A DNA stretch of 40,998 nucleotides from Chromatiales bacterium. GTDB lineage: Bacteria; Pseudomonadota; Gammaproteobacteria; Chromatiales; Chromatiaceae. The position numbers and the translations under genes are program-made. Of the stretch, positions 1 through 9,700 are shown in pieces. How positions within the stretch are numbered: position 1 is the stretch's first letter; each line of letters opens with the position of its first letter. The stretch lies in NCBI GenBank assembly GCA_024712425.1, contig JAKRWE010000006.1:1-40998 (forward strand). The letters are read 5' to 3'. The notes under the pieces were generated by a model that was not told the DNA's origin, did no database searches, and saw only the letters and a program-made list of their open reading frames with translations.

Positions 1-46
1 AACGAACTACACGGGTTTTGCCCTTTTTATTTGTGAAATATTCGGG
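1..46. repeat. 46-bp terminal repeat, left copy (probable IS1380-type end)
   Basis: These 46 bases recur as an exact reverse complement at 40882-40927. At the right copy the sequence continues outward into a GTG-initiated reading frame beginning MTKCTQESF, which resembles the start of IS1380-family transposases. By symmetry the left copy should be the transposase-proximal end of another copy lying off the left edge. Seen directly: the exact inverted repetition. Inferred: IS identity. Confidence 0.7.
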
Positions 47-50
47 CTAG

Positions 51-216
51 TTCTACTTTGTCACATTTGCCAGAAAGTGGCGGGGTGGCGTGGCTGTATG
101 TGTCCGTCGGCCGCAGGGATGCGGCCGTCGAGCCTCCAGGGATGGATTCACGGCGTGACACATGCAGCCACGCTACCCCACTGCGCATCTGCGACCACCA
201 ATATGGCAAAGTAGAA
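51..216. repeat. Palindromic dispersed repeat, copy A
   Basis: Outer 10-base arms at 51-60 and 207-216 are perfectly complementary. Inner 23-base arms at 82-104 and 157-179 pair with two mismatches. Between them is a core with a hairpin carrying CAGGGATG in its loop (about 107-127), followed by gagcctccagggatgg and a ggattcacggcgt segment. Copy B at 19665-19821 has the same arms and core in the other orientation; copies at 15056-15163 and 15988-16091 have the same core but different arms. It sits between the IS end and purM, and no gene is visible in it. Confidence 0.8.
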
Positions 217-316
217 TTAGATAACGTTACCCTGCGGATCGCCTCCACCGCGATACCCAGACGGACGATATAGAGGTAAAATCCCGCCTCCCGCAGTCTA
301 CTTCCTGGAGCGCGCC

Positions 317-1378
317 TTGAGCGACACCACCTCCCCTAGCACCCCTGCCGACGGCCTGAGCTATGCCGCTGCCGGTGTCGATATCGATGCCGGCAGCGCA
401 CTGATCGAGCGCATCAAGCCTGTGGTCAAAAACACCTTCCGCCCCGGCGTACTGACCGGACTTGGCGGCTTTGGCGCCCTGTTCGAGATCCCGGAGGGAT
501 ACCGCCAGCCGGTCCTGGTCTCCGGCACCGACGGCGTGGGCACCAAGCTCAAACTCGCCCTGCAGATGCAACGCCACGACACCATCGGCATCGACCTGGT
601 GGCCATGTGCGTCAACGATATCGTGGTTACCGGCGCTGAACCGCTGTTCTTCCTCGACTACTACGCAACCGGTCACCTCGACCTAGACACCGCGACGGAC
701 GTCGTGAGCGGCATCGCGCGCGGCTGCGAATTGTCCGGCTGCGCCCTGACCGGCGGCGAGACCGCCGAGATGCCGGGCATGTACCAGGGCGAGGAATACG
801 ACCTGGCCGGCTTTGCAGTGGGTATTGTCGAGAAAGAGCGCATTCTGCAGGCCGATTCCGTACGGGTTGGCGATGTGCTGCTCGGGCTCGCCTCCTCCGG
901 GCCGCATTCCAACGGTTACTCGCTGATCCGCAAGGTGCTGGAAGTGAGCAACGCCGATCTGGACGCGACGCTGGATGACCGGCCACTGGGCGAGGCTCTG
1001 CTCGCGCCGACGCGGATCTACGTCAAGTCACTGCTCAAATTGCTGGGTGAGGTCGAGGTCCACGCGCTGGCGCATATCACCGGTGGCGGCCTGACCGAGA
1101 ATCTGCCACGCGTCCTGCCGGCCTGCAGCCAGGCCGTCATCGACCGCAACGCCTGGCAACTCCCGCCAGTGTTCGCCTGGCTGCAGGAACAGGGTGCAAT
1201 AGCAGAGGACGAGATGCTGCGCACCTTCAACTGCGGTATCGGCATGGTGGTCTGCCTGCCGGAGTCCGAGGCCGCCAGTGCCACGGCCCTGCTCGAATCC
1301 CTGGGTGAGACGGTCATCCCCCTGGGGCAGATCAGTAAAGCCGATACCGAACAGCCGCACGTCAGTTACCGCACATGA
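317..1378 (+). CDS. purM: Phosphoribosylformylglycinamidine cyclo-ligase PurM
   Basis: AIR synthetase closes the imidazole ring of 5-aminoimidazole ribotide in purine synthesis, using ATP. The 353 residues match the usual length. The N-terminal [20 protein letters not shown], the [13 protein letters not shown] nucleotide/substrate segment, the [11 protein letters not shown] loop and [13 protein letters not shown] are family hallmarks. The reading frame opens at TTG (317); no ATG lies upstream of the conserved start, so TTG is chosen, with a weak ribosome site (ctggag) before it. Its stop overlaps the purN start as ATGA, so the two are translationally coupled. Confidence 0.97.
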   Translation: MSDTTSPSTPADGLSYAAAGVDIDAGSALIERIKPVVKNTFRPGVLTGLGGFGALFEIPEGYRQPVLVSGTDGVGTKLKLALQMQRHDTIGIDLVAMCVNDIVVTGAEPLFFLDYYATGHLDLDTATDVVSGIARGCELSGCALTGGETAEMPGMYQGEEYDLAGFAVGIVEKERILQADSVRVGDVLLGLASSGPHSNGYSLIRKVLEVSNADLDATLDDRPLGEALLAPTRIYVKSLLKLLGEVEVHALAHITGGGLTENLPRVLPACSQAVIDRNAWQLPPVFAWLQEQGAIAEDEMLRTFNCGIGMVVCLPESEAASATALLESLGETVIPLGQISKADTEQPHVSYRT

Positions 1379-2043
1379 GCCGATCCGAGAGACTGCGCCT
1401 GGTGGTACTGATCTCGGGCAGCGGCAGCAACCTCCAGGCGATCATCGATGCCTGCGCCAGCGGCGCGATCGACGGGGAAATCGTGGCGGTGATCAGCAAT
1501 CGGGGCGACGCCTACGGGCTGCAACGCGCGCAGGCAGCCGGCATACCAACCGAGGTCCTCGATCACAGGGACTACCCCGACCGCGAGTCCTTCGACCGTG
1601 CGCTGATGGCGCGCATCAATCACTACCGGCCCGAGCTGGTGGTACTGGCCGGTTTCATGCGCATCCTGACACCGGCGTTCGTGCGCCACTACGCGGGGCG
1701 CATGCTGAACATCCACCCTTCCCTGTTGCCCCATTTCCAGGGGCTGCACACGCACCGGCGCGCGCTGGAGGCGGATCACGAAGTACACGGCGCCAGTGTG
1801 CACTTCGTTACCGAGGGACTCGATGGCGGCCCAGTGGTCCTGCAGGCGGAGGTGCCGGTGCTACCCGGCGACGATGAATCGACGCTCGCCGCCCGGGTGC
1901 TGGAACAGGAACACCGTATCTACCCCGCGGTGATCCAGTGGTTCGCCGAAGGACGCCTGCGCATGGATCCGCAGAAGGGGGTCGTACTGGATGAGGACGC
2001 GCTCGAACAACCGGTGCGCTGGCCGGCACACAGGGCGGACTGA
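1375..2043 (+). CDS. purN: Phosphoribosylglycinamide formyltransferase PurN
   Basis: This enzyme transfers a formyl group from 10-formyl-tetrahydrofolate to GAR in purine synthesis. It is 222 residues long. [17 protein letters not shown] near the N-terminus binds the phosphate, [19 protein letters not shown] carries the catalytic Asn and His, and the [13 protein letters not shown] segment supplies the catalytic Asp. The start overlaps the purM stop by four bases, making a purMN operon as in many gammaproteobacteria. It converges with dcd with only 17 bases between, and no clear terminator hairpin is visible there. Confidence 0.97.
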   Translation: MSRSERLRLVVLISGSGSNLQAIIDACASGAIDGEIVAVISNRGDAYGLQRAQAAGIPTEVLDHRDYPDRESFDRALMARINHYRPELVVLAGFMRILTPAFVRHYAGRMLNIHPSLLPHFQGLHTHRRALEADHEVHGASVHFVTEGLDGGPVVLQAEVPVLPGDDESTLAARVLEQEHRIYPAVIQWFAEGRLRMDPQKGVVLDEDALEQPVRWPAHRAD

Positions 2044-2060
2044 AATCGGCGCGATTCCGG

Positions 2061-2642
2061 TCAGTCCTCGCTGATCCGGCTGGCAACCGGCCCGGACTGG
2101 CCCCGGTACTTGGCATCCTCCCGCTTTACGTAGGGCCGCTGCGCCGGCGCGGTCAGGGTCTCGAAGCTCATTGCCCCGATTGCCATGCCTGGCTGCAATG
2201 CCAGAGGCAGCTTCCCGGAGTTGAAGAACTCCAGCACGATATTGCCGCTCCAGCCCGGGTCGATCCGGTGCGCCGTCACGTGCACCATCAGCCCCAGGCG
2301 AGCCAGGCTGGACCTCCCGTCCAACCAACCCACCAGGTCGTCCGGCAGCGTGATCGACTCACAGGTGATACCCAGGGCCAGTTCACCGGGGTGCAGGACA
2401 AACCGCTGTTCCGGCGTGATGACGATCTCATCGCTCATCACCCGTTCGACCGCCTGGTTGACCTCGTCGCGGGAGCCCGACAGATCGATATAGGGCGTCT
2501 GGTGCGAGCTGAACACCCGAAAACGGTCACCCAGACTGAGGTCGATGCTGACGCCGCTGATCTTGTGATCGTCGGGACGGGGATCGATCTGGATACGCTG
2601 CTCATCCAGGGCCCGGATGATATCTCGGTCACACAGTCTCAT
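2061..2642 (-). CDS. dcd: dCTP deaminase
   Basis: Dcd deaminates dCTP to dUTP, feeding thymidylate synthesis. The start MRLCDRDI at 2642 gives 193 residues, the length of the E. coli enzyme; the frame stays open upstream, but the extra 20 residues are unlike the family. [10 protein letters not shown] holds the active-site Arg/Ser and [14 protein letters not shown] the catalytic Glu. The gene is monocistronic and convergent with purN. The 271 bases between its start and nhaD hold divergent upstream regions, including an extended -10-like tgttatgat at about 2852-2860 facing nhaD. Confidence 0.96.
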   Translation of the reverse strand: MRLCDRDIIRALDEQRIQIDPRPDDHKISGVSIDLSLGDRFRVFSSHQTPYIDLSGSRDEVNQAVERVMSDEIVITPEQRFVLHPGELALGITCESITLPDDLVGWLDGRSSLARLGLMVHVTAHRIDPGWSGNIVLEFFNSGKLPLALQPGMAIGAMSFETLTAPAQRPYVKREDAKYRGQSGPVASRISED

Positions 2643-2913
2643 AAGGGGATCACTTCCGGAAAATGCCCCCGAAGTGTACCCGCCACGGCAAGGATACGCC
2701 ATCCAAAAAAATCTGTTCGATGACGTCTAAAGTCGCCACCGCGACGGCCGTTAAACATCCCAATCGCCCTGCTCGAGGCAACTGCAGACCGTATGCCCGG
2801 ACATGAACGAAAGTTGACCCCCTGCACCCCGGACGAATCCTTTCCCGGAATTGTTATGATGCGAATATCATTCCCATTCCGCCATTACCCGATCAGCCAG
2901 TGAGGAACGCTCG

Positions 2914-4431
2914 ATGAGCCACAAGGAAAACCGAAAAACACACAGGAAACCCCGCGCCACCTGGGCCATGCTCTCTCTCGCCCTGTTGTCGCTGCTCATC
3001 CCCGGCATCAGTCTGGCTTCCGAGGGCCATATGGACTTCACCGGCCACTGGGCGGGTTATCTCAGCGTGGCCCTGTTCGTACTGGCCTACGCCCTGGTCA
3101 TCGGCGAGGAGGCGCTGCACCTGCGCAAGTCCAAGCCGGTTATCATTGCTGCCGGTGTTATCTGGGCCCTGGTGGCCATCGTCTACATGCAGGCAGGCGA
3201 CACGACCACGGCCGAAGAGGCGGTAAGACACAACATCCTCGAGTTCGGCGAACTGTTCCTGTTCCTGCTCGCAGCAATGACCTATATCAACACCATGGAG
3301 GAACGCGGGGTATTCGACAGCCTGCGCATCTGGCTGGTATCGCGCGGCTTCTCGCTACGCACCATCTACTGGCTGACCGGACTGCTGGCATTCTTCATAT
3401 CGCCGGTAGCGGACAACCTGACCACTGCCCTGCTGATGGCGACCGTGGCCATGGCAGTGGGCGGGAACAATACCCGCTTCGTGGTGGTGGCCAGTATCAA
3501 CATCGTGGTCGCTGCCAATGCCGGCGGCGCCTTCTCCCCCTTCGGCGACATCACCACCCTGATGGTATGGCAGAAGGGCGTGATCGCCTTCCATGAATTC
3601 TTCGATCTGTTCATCCCGTCCGTGATCAACTGGCTGGTGCCGGCCGTGATCATGTCCTTCGTGGTGTCGGGCGAAAAACCGGATCCCATCAGCGAGGGCG
3701 AACCGCCGCTCAAGCATGGCGCCATGGTGGTGGTGGGCCTGTTCATACTCACCATCGTGATGGCGGTCTCCTCGCACAACTTCCTGCACATACCTCCCGT
3801 GCTCGGCATGATGACCGGTCTGGGCCTGCTCAAGTTCTATGGCTACTACCTGAAAAGGCGCGGCTCGACCATCGAGGATCGCAAGCATCTCGGTGAGCAA
3901 GGCATGGGCGTCGAGGGCGAACCCGCCACGGACGCAGCGCATGGCAGGGGCGATGCGCACTTCAACATCTTCCAGTCCATGGAACGCGCCGAGTGGGACA
4001 CCCTGATGTTCTTCTACGGCATCATCCTGTGTGTGGGGGGCCTGGGAACACTGGGGTATCTGTCCCTGGTATCCGAGCTGATGTATACCGACCTGGGTGC
4101 CACCAATGCCAACATCTTGGTCGGCATACTGTCGGCCATCGTGGACAACATCCCGGTAATGTTCGCCGTGCTGTCAATGTATCCCGAAATGTCCCACGGC
4201 CAGTGGATGCTGGTGACCATGACCGCCGGTGTCGGTGGTTCGCTGCTATCGATCGGCTCCGCGGCCGGAGTGGCGGTGATGGGCCAGGCACGTGGCGTCT
4301 ACACCTTCTTCGCTCACCTCAAATGGACTTGGGCCATTGCGCTCGGCTACGCGGCAAGCATCTGGGTACACTTCCTGATCAACGAGGAACTGTTCCGCAT
4401 AGCGGCCGGCGCGGCCTCCGGGCACGGCTGA
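2914..4431 (+). CDS. nhaD: NhaD-type sodium/proton antiporter
   Basis: An inner-membrane antiporter of the ion transporter superfamily (ArsB/NhaD), exchanging cytoplasmic Na+ (or Li+) for H+. It has 505 residues. An N-terminal hydrophobic segment ends in GISLASEG and looks cleavable, followed by about a dozen membrane segments. The symmetric repeat signatures SPVADNLTTALLMATV and SAIVDNIPVMFAVLSM carry the conserved Asp-Asn pairs. A GTGAGG-like ribosome site lies just before the ATG. The gene stands alone, and a hairpin at 4444-4469 follows. Its presence suggests life in saline or alkaline water; that is inference. Confidence 0.95.
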   Translation: MSHKENRKTHRKPRATWAMLSLALLSLLIPGISLASEGHMDFTGHWAGYLSVALFVLAYALVIGEEALHLRKSKPVIIAAGVIWALVAIVYMQAGDTTTAEEAVRHNILEFGELFLFLLAAMTYINTMEERGVFDSLRIWLVSRGFSLRTIYWLTGLLAFFISPVADNLTTALLMATVAMAVGGNNTRFVVVASINIVVAANAGGAFSPFGDITTLMVWQKGVIAFHEFFDLFIPSVINWLVPAVIMSFVVSGEKPDPISEGEPPLKHGAMVVVGLFILTIVMAVSSHNFLHIPPVLGMMTGLGLLKFYGYYLKRRGSTIEDRKHLGEQGMGVEGEPATDAAHGRGDAHFNIFQSMERAEWDTLMFFYGIILCVGGLGTLGYLSLVSELMYTDLGATNANILVGILSAIVDNIPVMFAVLSMYPEMSHGQWMLVTMTAGVGGSLLSIGSAAGVAVMGQARGVYTFFAHLKWTWAIALGYAASIWVHFLINEELFRIAAGAASGHG

Positions 4432-4443
4432 CTAGCGATTCAA

Positions 4444-4469
4444 CCTGACAGGGTCCCGGCCCTGTCAGG
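4444..4469. terminator. Hairpin between convergent nhaD and amrS
   Basis: A perfect 10-base stem (cctgacaggg / ccctgtcagg) with a six-base loop lies between the ends of two convergent genes. There is no following T-run on either strand, so it may be an imperfect bidirectional terminator or only a stabilising hairpin. Confidence 0.6.
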
Positions 4470-4477
4470 ACACCCCC

Positions 4478-5574
4478 TCACGGCGTCATCCGTACCACCT
4501 GGCGGCGCGACCCCCAGTCACCGGGGCCCGACTCGAACACCCCCGCGATTCTCTCTCCACAGTGCGCACAGTGGCCACTGGCGTCGAGGTGCCATTCGCC
4601 CAGCTGGTACCAATCACGCTCGATGACCAGCCCCTTGCACTTGGGACACCAGGTACTCTGCCCCGCCTTGTCGTGCACATTACCGGTATAGGCATAATGG
4701 ACGCCATTGCGCAACGCAATCTCCCGGGCACGCACCAGGGTCTCCGGCGGGGTCGGCGGATGGTCCATCATCTTCCAGTCGGGATGGAAGGCGGTGAAGT
4801 GAATCGGCACATCTGGTCCCAGGTTCTCCACCACCCAGCGGGTCATTTCGTCGATCTCCTGCTCGCTGTCGTTCTCTCCCGGGATCAGCAGGGTGGTCAG
4901 TTCGAACCAGACATCGGTCTCATGCTTCAGGTAAGTGAGCGTGTCCAGCACCGGTTGCAGGTGGCCTCCATAGATCTTGTGGTAGAAACGGTCGCTAAAG
5001 GCCTTGAGGTCCACGTTGGCCGCATCCATGTGGGAAAAGAACTGCTCGCGCGCGCCCGGTGAGATATAGCCGGCGGTCACCGCAACCGTCTTTATGTCCT
5101 GTTCACGACAGGCTCGGCCACATCGACCGCATACTCGAGGAAGATCACCGGATCATTGTAGGTAAAGGCCACACTGCGGCAGCCGTTCTCCCTGGCGACG
5201 CGGGCGATAGCCTCTGGCGAGGCCGCGTCCGCCAGGGTATCCATCTCACGCGACTTGCTCATGTCCCAGTTCTGACAGAAGCGGCGCGACAGGTTGCAGC
5301 CAGCGGTCCCGAATGAAAATACCGACGAGCCCGGCAGGAAGTGATTGAGCGGCTTCTTCTCGATGGGATCGATGACAAAACCGCTGGAACGCCCGTAGGT
5401 CGTCAGTACCACCTGATCGTTCTTGCGGCCGCGCACGAAGCACAACCCCCGCTGTCCTTCCTTCAGCTTGCATTCGCGGGGACAGACATCACACTGCACG
5501 CGCCCGTCATCGAGCTTGTGCCAGTACTTCGTCGGCACGACCTCCTTGCCATCGCCTATGGGAAAATCACTCAT
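4478..5574 (-). pseudogene. amrS: AmmeMemoRadiSam radical SAM enzyme AmrS, frameshifted and lacking one cluster cysteine
   Basis: AmrS is the radical SAM member of the conserved AmrS-AmrB-AmrA trio, whose reaction is not established. The N-terminal part (5574 to 5092) has CDVCPRECKLKEGQRGLC. The rest (to 4478) is in another frame and ends in a zinc-ribbon-like CPKC...CAHC segment. One missing base near 5112 (expected gag-gcc-tgt, found gag-cct-gt) explains the shift; restoring it gives continuous AEACREQDIKTVAVTAGY. Separately, the cluster motif reads CNLSRRFC where the family has C-x3-C-x2-C: the middle Cys is Arg (CGC for TGC), one transition away. Either lesion alone should inactivate it. 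The frameshift could be a sequencing error; the Cys loss is independent of it. Confidence 0.88.
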
Positions 5575-5635
5575 TTGTTGAATCCTGCAAAAATGACCCT
5601 ATCCTCTTTATGGACGCTTTCCGGAGGAATACAAG

Positions 5636-6421
5636 GTGTCAGCCATACAAATGCCGAATGTCGCCGGCGCTTTCTACCCGGCCGACCCTGAAACACTGAG
5701 CACCGAGGTGGACCGCTTTCTCACCGATGCGCACGCTTACCAGGGACCCGCACCAAAGGCCATCATCGCACCGCATGCCGGTTATATCTATTCCGGTCCC
5801 GTTGCCGGCAACGCCTATGCGTCACTGCGCCCGGTTGCCGACATCATCCAGCGCGTGGTGGTGCTGGCCCCCTCGCACCGCGTGGCCTTCCGGGGAATCG
5901 CCACCTCGGAGGCGAATGAATTCCGTACCCCGCTGGGCGATATTCCAGTGGATACCGAAGCCGTCGAACTGGCGACCCGCCTGCCTCAGGTGGGCTACCT
6001 GGAGCAGGCCTTCCAGGGCGAGCACGCACTGGAGGTACAACTGCCTTTCCTACAGCGCACCCTGAACAACTTCCGGCTGGTACCTTTCATTGTGGGAGAC
6101 ACGCAAGCCGAGGAGGTCGCACAACTGCTCGACCTGCTATGGGGGGGAGACGAGACCCTGATCGTGATCAGCTCGGATCTCAGCCATTACCACGACTATG
6201 TCGATGCCATGCAGCGAGACCGGCACACCACGGCACACATCGAGGCGCTGGACACCAACCTGGCCTACGACGATGCCTGTGGACGTAATCCCATTCAGGG
6301 ACTCCTGCTGGCGGCAAGGAAGCATGGCCTCAGCGTCGAGACCCGGGACCTGCGCAACTCCGGCGACACTGCCGGCCCCAGGGACCGCGTGGTCGGGTAT
6401 GGTGCCTATGTCTTCCACTGA
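5636..6421 (+). CDS. amrB: AmmeMemoRadiSam system protein B (MEMO1 family)
   Basis: This is the bacterial relative of human MEMO1, with a fold related to class III extradiol dioxygenases. MPNVAGAFYPADPETL opens the conserved region, followed by IIAPHAGYIYSGPVAGNAY, VVLAPSHRVAF and ISSDLSHYHDY, which hold the conserved putative metal-site histidines. The GTG at 5636 is preferred because GGAGG lies eight bases upstream; an ATG five codons later is the alternative. The gene is divergent from amrS with 61 bases between and overlaps amrA. It looks intact, in contrast to amrS. Confidence 0.93.
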   Translation: MSAIQMPNVAGAFYPADPETLSTEVDRFLTDAHAYQGPAPKAIIAPHAGYIYSGPVAGNAYASLRPVADIIQRVVVLAPSHRVAFRGIATSEANEFRTPLGDIPVDTEAVELATRLPQVGYLEQAFQGEHALEVQLPFLQRTLNNFRLVPFIVGDTQAEEVAQLLDLLWGGDETLIVISSDLSHYHDYVDAMQRDRHTTAHIEALDTNLAYDDACGRNPIQGLLLAARKHGLSVETRDLRNSGDTAGPRDRVVGYGAYVFH

Positions 6422-7022
6422 GTATGACAACACCGAACGGGCGCTGATGCTGGACCTCGCGCGCGAGGCCATCCGGCATGGCCTGTGGAAAGGACGCCCA
6501 CTGCACATCGACCCCGCCGCATTTCCCGAGCACCTGCGCTCCCGGCGTGCCTGCTTCGTCACCCTCAACCGGGACACCCGGCTGCGTGGCTGTATCGGTC
6601 ACCTGGAACCGGTCCAAACCCTGGTGGAGGATGTGGTGGACAATGCCTTCTCGGCCGCTTTCCGCGATCCCCGCTTCCCGCCCCTGCAGGCCAGGGAAAC
6701 GGGTGATCTGGTGATCCACGTCTCCGTGCTCAGTGACCCCCGGCCCCTGCCCTTCTCGGATGAACAGGACCTGCTCGCCAGACTGCGGCCGGGAGAGGAC
6801 GGTCTGATCCTGCAGGGACCGATGGGACATCGCGGAACATTCCCGCCATCAGTCTGGGAGCAACTGCCCGATCCGCGTGAATTCCTCGTCCATCTGCGCC
6901 TGAAGGCCGGCCTGCCCGCAGACTTTCCGCTGACGCAGGCACAGATAGCGCGCTACACCACCGAATCCTTCGAAGGCCCCTTCCAGGCCCCAAGCGAAGA
7001 CAAAATACCTGGTGCACGATGA
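6408..7022 (+). CDS. amrA: AmmeMemoRadiSam system protein A (AMMECR1 family)
   Basis: AMMECR1-domain protein of 204 residues. The family signatures RACFVTLNRDTRLRGCIGHL (conserved LRGCIG motif), AFRDPRFPPL and LPDPREFLVHLRLKAGLP are all present. The ATG at 6408 overlaps the end of amrB by 14 bases, implying translational coupling; there is no clear ribosome site of its own. The last codons (gtgcacgatga) lie inside the first copy of a dispersed repeat, so the native C-terminus may have been replaced. The function of the family is not firmly established. Confidence 0.9.
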   Translation: MSSTEYDNTERALMLDLAREAIRHGLWKGRPLHIDPAAFPEHLRSRRACFVTLNRDTRLRGCIGHLEPVQTLVEDVVDNAFSAAFRDPRFPPLQARETGDLVIHVSVLSDPRPLPFSDEQDLLARLRPGEDGLILQGPMGHRGTFPPSVWEQLPDPREFLVHLRLKAGLPADFPLTQAQIARYTTESFEGPFQAPSEDKIPGAR

Positions 7023-7215
7023 TCCTGGATTACGCTTTGCTTCATCCAGACTACGCAATGTTCCGCAAATGCGGGTAACCCGGAGGGAACGGACAAAAAC
7101 CCGGGAATGCGGCACCACTGCAAGCCCGGCACCATGACCCTGGATTACGCTTCGCTTCATCCAGGCTACGCAATGTTCCGCCAACGCGGGTAGCCCGGGT
7201 GTAGCGCAGCGAAAC
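7014..7215. repeat. Two direct copies of a dispersed ~60-bp repeat
   Basis: Copy one (about 7014-7083) and copy two (about 7129-7198) share the cctggattacgct / cttcatccag / ctacgcaatgttccgc / gcgggta order with roughly one mismatch in ten. Copy two continues into gtagcgcagcgaaacccggg. Related ggattacgct...catccagg sequences are widespread noncoding repeats in proteobacteria. They fill the 226 bases between the ends of amrA and lpxB; no gene is visible there. Confidence 0.75.
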
Positions 7216-7248
7216 CCGGGACAACACAAAACGGAATTCGGAACCCAG

Positions 7249-8400
7249 CTACAAGGCATCCCGGCGACGCAGCAGTTCCAGTACTGCATCCGCAGCCAGG
7301 CGGTCACTGTCCACGGCAAGCTGCTCATGGATCTGTCGGTAACGGGTCTGAATGGCGGTGATCCGCTCGGGCTGATGAAAAAGATCCAGCACCGCCGGAA
7401 TAAGTTTCCCGGGTGTACAGTCCCCCTGGATGAACTCCGGCGCCAACGCCTCACCGGCCAGCAGGTTGGCCATGGCCACATGCTCCAGCCTGACCAGGCG
7501 GAACCACTTGGCAATTGCATAGGTCAGGCCATTGAGCCTATAACCAACCACCATGGGACGCTTGCTCAGCAGGGCCTCGAAGGTGGCCGTTCCCGATGCA
7601 GTGAGAACCACGTCCGCGGCCGCCAGCACCTGGCGGCTGTTGTGCAGAGATACACCGGCCTGCAATCCCGAGGCACAGTAGGCCTGCTGTTGCTGCCAGA
7701 TCGCGGCGGTGGCCTCGCTGACCAGGGGCACCAGGACCTTCAGACTGGGGATCTGTTCCTGGCAAGCGGCCGCGGTCTCGGCAAAGGGGGCGGCCAGGCG
7801 TGTTACCTCGCCACCCCGACTGCCCGGCAACACCGCCAGCACCGGCGCATGCAAATCCAGTCCCAGCGCCGCACGGGCCCCGCTTCTGTCCACTTCCAGG
7901 GGCATGTCGGCAGCCAGCTTGTGGCCAACGTACACCGCCTTCACGCCACGCGCCTCGAGGAAGGCCGGCTCGAACGGAAAGATGCTCAGCAACAGGTCGA
8001 CGGCCGCCCGCAGTTTCCTGACCCGCCTTTCGCGCCAGGCCCAGACGGTGGGGCTGACATAGTGCACTGTTGGAACCCCGGCCTGGCGCAGGCCCTGCTC
8101 CAATGGGAGATTGAAATCCGGCGCATCCACGCCGATGAACAGGCCAGGTGGATCGGCTGTCCAGCGCGCGCGCAGCCGCCTGCGCAGGCGCAGCAGTGCC
8201 GGCAGATGCTGCAGGACCTCGACCAGCCCCATCACCGACAGGGAGGCCATGGGCTCCAGCGAGCGCATCCCGACGGCCTGCATACGCGCCCCCCCTATGC
8301 CCTCGAACTCGATGTCCGGCACCCGCTGCAGCAGGGCCTGCATCAACCCGGCACCCAGCAGGTCGCCCGACGGCTCAGCAGCGATGATCGCCACACGCAC
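7249..8400 (-). CDS. lpxB: Lipid-A-disaccharide synthase LpxB
   Basis: LpxB, a GT19 glycosyltransferase at the inner membrane, joins UDP-2,3-diacylglucosamine and lipid X to form the lipid A disaccharide. It has 383 residues. The N-terminal VAIIAAEPSGDLLGAGLM, FIGVDAPDFN, YVSPTVWAWRERRV and AVLPGSRGGEVTRL segments are typical, and TASGTATFEALL forms part of the nucleotide site. It starts at GTG 8400, 12 bases after lpxA. It ends the bamA-lpxB run; rnhB, which often follows in gammaproteobacteria, is absent and replaced by repeats. Confidence 0.96.
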   Translation of the reverse strand: MRVAIIAAEPSGDLLGAGLMQALLQRVPDIEFEGIGGARMQAVGMRSLEPMASLSVMGLVEVLQHLPALLRLRRRLRARWTADPPGLFIGVDAPDFNLPLEQGLRQAGVPTVHYVSPTVWAWRERRVRKLRAAVDLLLSIFPFEPAFLEARGVKAVYVGHKLAADMPLEVDRSGARAALGLDLHAPVLAVLPGSRGGEVTRLAAPFAETAAACQEQIPSLKVLVPLVSEATAAIWQQQQAYCASGLQAGVSLHNSRQVLAAADVVLTASGTATFEALLSKRPMVVGYRLNGLTYAIAKWFRLVRLEHVAMANLLAGEALAPEFIQGDCTPGKLIPAVLDLFHQPERITAIQTRYRQIHEQLAVDSDRLAADAVLELLRRRDAL

Positions 8401-8412
8401 GGCAGAAACCTG

Positions 8413-9183
8413 TTATTTGACGAAACTGCGTTCAGTGGCACGCAGAAACTGCACAAATGGCTGCAATTCGGGACACTCCACGCACTCCGCCTCGATCTCG
8501 GATATCGCATCCCGGACCAGCAGGTCTGACGTATACAACTTTCGGTAGGCCTTCTTGATGCGGGATATCTGTTCGTTGCTGAACTGGCGTCGCCGCAGGC
8601 CCTCGGAATTGATCCCGCGGGCACGTGCGGGATGCCCCGCCACCATCACATAGGGCGGCACCCCCTTGCTGATAACACTGCCCATGGCAGCAAAGCTGTG
8701 TGCACCGATGCGGCAGAACTGGTGCACGATGCTAAACCCGCCGAGGATGGCCCAGTCATCGAGCCGGACATGCCCGCCCAGGGATGCCGCATTGGCCATG
8801 ATCACATGGTTGCCGATCTGGCAGTCGTGCGCCACGTGGGTGTAGGCCATGAGCAGATTGTCGTCACCGATGCGGGTCACACCGCCATCCTGCACCGTAC
8901 CGCGATGGATGGTCACGAACTCGCGTATCTCGTTACGATCGCCGATCTCCAGCCGGGTAGGCTCGCCCGCGTATTTTTTGTCCTGCGGATCCTCCCCTAT
9001 GGAGGAAAACTGGAACAGATGGTTGTCACGCCCGATCCGGGTTTCGCCACGAATAACCACGTGCGGGCCAATCTCGGTGCCTGCACCGATCTGCACCCCC
9101 GTGCCGACGATGGCGAAAGGTCCAATCCTGACGCCCTCATCGATTTCCGCTGCAGGATCGATGATCGCGCGCGGATCATGCAT
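8413..9183 (-). CDS. lpxA: UDP-N-acetylglucosamine acyltransferase LpxA
   Basis: LpxA adds the first 3-hydroxyacyl chain to UDP-GlcNAc, the first step of lipid A synthesis. The start MHDPRAIIDPAAEIDEG gives 256 residues, close to the 262 of E. coli; the longer open frame upstream overlaps fabZ and is ignored. Hexapeptide repeats (IGPFAIVGTGVQIGAG and so on) form the left-handed beta-helix, and AYTHVAHDCQIGNHVIMAN carries the catalytic His. One base separates it from the fabZ stop, so translation is coupled. Confidence 0.96.
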   Translation of the reverse strand: MHDPRAIIDPAAEIDEGVRIGPFAIVGTGVQIGAGTEIGPHVVIRGETRIGRDNHLFQFSSIGEDPQDKKYAGEPTRLEIGDRNEIREFVTIHRGTVQDGGVTRIGDDNLLMAYTHVAHDCQIGNHVIMANAASLGGHVRLDDWAILGGFSIVHQFCRIGAHSFAAMGSVISKGVPPYVMVAGHPARARGINSEGLRRRQFSNEQISRIKKAYRKLYTSDLLVRDAISEIEAECVECPELQPFVQFLRATERSFVK

Positions 9184-9184
9184 A

Positions 9185-9613
9185 TCAGAGGTCCCGTGCG
9201 GTACACATGATCTCGGCAGAAGCACAGACAGCGCCATCGACCGTTGCCTTGCCGGAGAAGCTCCAGATGCCGCGCCGCACACGACTCACCTCGATCTCCA
9301 GCCTGAGTTGATCACCCGGCACCACGGGCCGTTTGAAACGCGCCTTGTCGACACCCACCAGGTAGTAGATGGCAGCACCCACCACCTCCTCGCTCTCCAT
9401 GGCAAGCAGACCGGTGGCCTGGGCCAGGGCCTCGATAATCAGCACTCCGGGCATGACCTGCTTCTCGGGGAAATGTCCCTGAAAGAAAGGCTCGTTGTAG
9501 GTGACGTTCTTGATCGCCACCAGGCGTTTGCCCGAATCCACCTCCACGACCCGGTCGACGAGCAGGAAAGGGTACCGGTGCGGCAGGTAATTCTGTATTT
9601 TCTGGATATCCAT
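9185..9613 (-). CDS. fabZ: 3-hydroxyacyl-ACP dehydratase FabZ
   Basis: FabZ dehydrates 3-hydroxyacyl-ACP in fatty acid elongation, competing with LpxA/LpxD for substrate. The [20 protein letters not shown] start gives 142 residues, the family length. Catalytic His and Glu lie in the hot-dog motif [20 protein letters not shown]. It lies between lpxD and lpxA, the usual place. The 87-base space to lpxD is the largest gap within this operon, and the ATG at 9613 is chosen over an upstream in-frame start on family length. Confidence 0.96.
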   Translation of the reverse strand: MDIQKIQNYLPHRYPFLLVDRVVEVDSGKRLVAIKNVTYNEPFFQGHFPEKQVMPGVLIIEALAQATGLLAMESEEVVGAAIYYLVGVDKARFKRPVVPGDQLRLEIEVSRVRRGIWSFSGKATVDGAVCASAEIMCTARDL

Positions 9614-9700
9614 GACTGAGCAAAACTCCCAAGAAGCCATTCTGAATACAGGCCGGTGACGGACACTCCGATCGACCCGCAGGATGTTATTAATATTGAT

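Noticed and set aside
2852..2880. Fur-box-like gatgcgaatatcattcccat upstream of nhaD
   Set aside because: Matches only part of the 19-base Fur consensus by eye, and iron control of an Na+/H+ antiporter is not expected.
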